NCBI GenBank assembly: GCA_965223585.1
Contig: CBDCWW010000015.1
Coordinates: 62,001 to 126,000 of the forward strand
Length of the DNA: 64,000 nt
DNA from: CBDCVN01 sp965223585
GTDB taxonomy: Bacteria; Deinococcota; Deinococci; Deinococcales; Trueperaceae
Reading direction: 5' to 3'
The notes under the pieces were generated by a model, which was not told the DNA's origin, ran no database searches, and was given only the letters and a program-made list of their open reading frames with translations. The position numbers were made by a program, and so were the translations under genes. Of this stretch, positions 62,128 to 64,000 are shown piece by piece (positions within the stretch are counted from its first letter, which is position 1; each line of letters begins with the position of its first letter).

Positions 62128-64000
62128 TTGAATAATGACAAAAACGACCTCTTAAACAAAAGCGAAAGCAGATTCTTCAACAAAATCGGAAAGATTATTG
62201 AAGCAAGATATAGTCGCTTGTTGAGTCAGGTTTCTGATCCAGTTTTTTGTACAGGTGAAATCGGAAACATTATACATGTTAATTTACAAGCCTGTCAAAG
62301 CCTTGGCTATACTTATGAAGAGTTATGCCAGATTTCTTTATTTGATCTTGGTGATAGTAGCTTTGAAGATTTTTTACTATTAACTCGGCATCTTCGAGAA
62401 GGTGAACCTTTAATACAAGAAGATAATTATAGACGTAAAGATGGTAGTACTTTTCCTGTTGAAGCTAAGATCAATAAGCTTGATACTGGTGAGTTTTTAG
62501 TAGTTATTAGGGATATAAGCAAATATAAAGAAGTTCAAGAAGAATTGCAGACACTGATTTCTGCTATGCCTGATCTAATTATTGTTTTTGATAAGGAGGG
62601 ACGATATTTAAAAGTAATTAGCAATGAGCAAAACAAATTCTATAGCGAAACAAGGACACGTGTTGGCAAAAGTATCTATGAATTTGCAGATGAAGAAACA
62701 GCTGATGGAATTGTAAAAGCTATTAGGCAATGTTTAGATGCTAGTGACATTATTACTCATGAATATACACAATTAGTAGATGAGCAAACTGCTTGGTTTA
62801 GTGCTCGTATATCTAAGCTAACAAACGAAAGTGTTATGTTTGTGACAAGAAGCATTACTACTCATAAAATAGCTGAAGCTACTATTGCTGAGAGTGAAGC
62901 TCGTTACCGTGCACTAGTTGAAAATGCTCCTGAGGCTATAATTGTTTTTGATCTTGAAACGTATGAAATAGTAGATGCTAATGAAAATGCAGCATATTTC
63001 TTTGGCTATAAACGCCAAGAGTTGTTAAAACTTACTTTAGCTCATATTTCCTCACCAATAAAAAGCACTGCTAATTCTGCAAATTTTGAAAAAATAGCTC
63101 AAACTATTAAAAAGGGTGAGGCCTTTTTAGAATGTTTTTTCTACACTTCTGAAGGGGGGAAAATAGCTTGTGAGTTGCGTTTAAACTATATGTCTTCCTC
63201 AAATCGTAGTTTAGTTCGTTGCAGTATTGTTGATATACGAGAACGTAAGAAACAGGAGAAAGCTTTAAGGATTTATGCCCATTATGCTGAGCTTACTACC
63301 AATATTTCCTCAATGTTTATAAATCTTTCAGCAAAGGAGTTAGATGATGGTATAAGACAAGCTTTGTCAGAAGTAGGCAGACATATACGTGTTGAACACA
63401 CTCTTCTATTTCTTATTTAATGAAGATAGTACCTTTAGATGTACTCATGAGTGGAATAAGGAAGGTTTTTCATCACTAGAGTTACAAAATAACCTTTCTG
63501 ATATAGCGGTCAAGCGTATTTTGGAGGGTAAGATAGTTAATGTTTCAAACGTTGAGGAGCTTAGTGATAAGTATGGTGCTGATAAACAGTTTTGGTTGAA
63601 ACAGGGTTTGAAGTCTTTTTTGGGATTACCTTTTGCTTCTGGTAAAGGAGTTACTGGTTTTCTAGCCTTTATGTCAGTTTGGGAGCACAATTGGTCAGCA
63701 AAGAGAAATATTGTCTTTAAAAACCATAGGTGCTATTTTTGCTAATACTATTGAAAGACAACAAGCTGAGTATGAATTGGAAAAATATCGAGAGCACCTT
63801 GAAGAGTTAGTGGAAAAGCGGACAAATGAACTTTTACAAGCTTTAGAAAATTTGAAAAGTACCCAAGATGAATTAGTGCAATCGGAAAAAATGGCTGCTT
63901 TGGGACAACTAGTAGCAGGAATAGCTCATGAGGTAAATACACCTTTAGGAGCTATTCGTGCTGCTATAGAAAACATTACTCGAGCTTTTAAAGAGACAAC
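62128..64000 (+). CDS. PAS-PAS-PAS-GAF histidine kinase, cut by window end
   Basis: Three PAS domains (SDPVFCTGEIGNIIHVNLQA; SAMPDLIIVFDKEGRYLKVI; VENAPEAIIVFDLETYEIVD), a GAF domain (GRHIRVEHTLLF into NEDSTFRCTHEWNKEGFSSL), a coiled coil and the start of HisKA with H-box AALGQLVAGIAHEVNTPLGA. Frames change near 63415 and again near 63712. The ATPase domain lies outside the window. No membrane helix, so a cytoplasmic sensor. Partner regulator unknown. Confidence 0.8.

Overview
The window looks like chromosomal DNA of an AT-rich bacterium (GC roughly 37-40% by eye). The conserved genes point to the Deinococcota: the S9 (rpsI) and L13 (rplM) sequences, a yggS-divIVA pair, a dnaJ-hspR heat-shock pair, a PilJ/CheA-type chemosensory operon and a leaderless promoter. 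This is a judgement from remembered family sequences, not from a search; low GC would make it an unusual member of that phylum. A striking signature runs through it: the palindrome CTCGAG occurs about 70 times by hand count, around 30 of them as the octamer GCTCGAGC, in genes and spacers alike, yet never inside any of the four insertion sequences.

1-9.42 kb is the integrase end of an integrative element lodged at the 3' end of a tRNA-Arg gene; its other end lies left of the window. It carries a TPR protein, unknown small genes, a diverging pair of small secreted cysteine proteins (one cut by an IS630 element), a three-gene small-ORF cassette plus a decayed second copy, a phage-like divergent promoter/operator with a small HTH repressor, and a tyrosine integrase. 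9.42-9.71 kb is a tRNA cluster (Arg, Ser, Ser).

9.75-50 kb is mostly core genome: trmJ, rpsT, a TPR-GGDEF cyclase, a DUF59 Fe-S assembly protein, an ISAzo13-like element, a phosphodiester glycosidase-like secreted protein, an aminotransferase, a Nudix hydrolase, a subtilase lipoprotein, and the glycine cleavage genes gcvT and gcvHP. The gcv genes are separated by a 4.6-kb segment with an IS630-disrupted winged-helix gene, an HD-GYP regulator and a SpoIIE phosphatase remnant. Then follow a CDGSH protein, purine nucleoside phosphorylase, yggS-divIVA, uppP, rplM-rpsI, dnaJ-hspR under a HAIR-like operator, two tRNAs, and an 11-kb chemosensory operon (CheW, CheY, two MCPs, a three-Hpt CheA-REC hybrid, a pseudo-receiver-PATAN protein and a receiver-roadblock protein).

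49.97-57.07 kb is a genomic island bounded by a tRNA-Gln gene and a duplicated 3' fragment of it. It holds two toxin-antitoxin loci (Doc with a RelB/DinJ antitoxin; BrnT/BrnA), a HAD phosphatase, several unrecognised secreted or cytoplasmic proteins and a dsbA-like gene split by an IS4-family element. 57.1-64 kb returns to core genes (LpxB-like protein, tRNA-Pro/Gly/Arg, smpB, a cell-wall amidase, a GerMN lipoprotein-like gene, a PAS/GAF histidine kinase), but almost every gene there is broken by one or more single-base frame changes while the protein sequence between the breaks is well preserved. This suggests consensus errors in this part of the assembly more than real decay.
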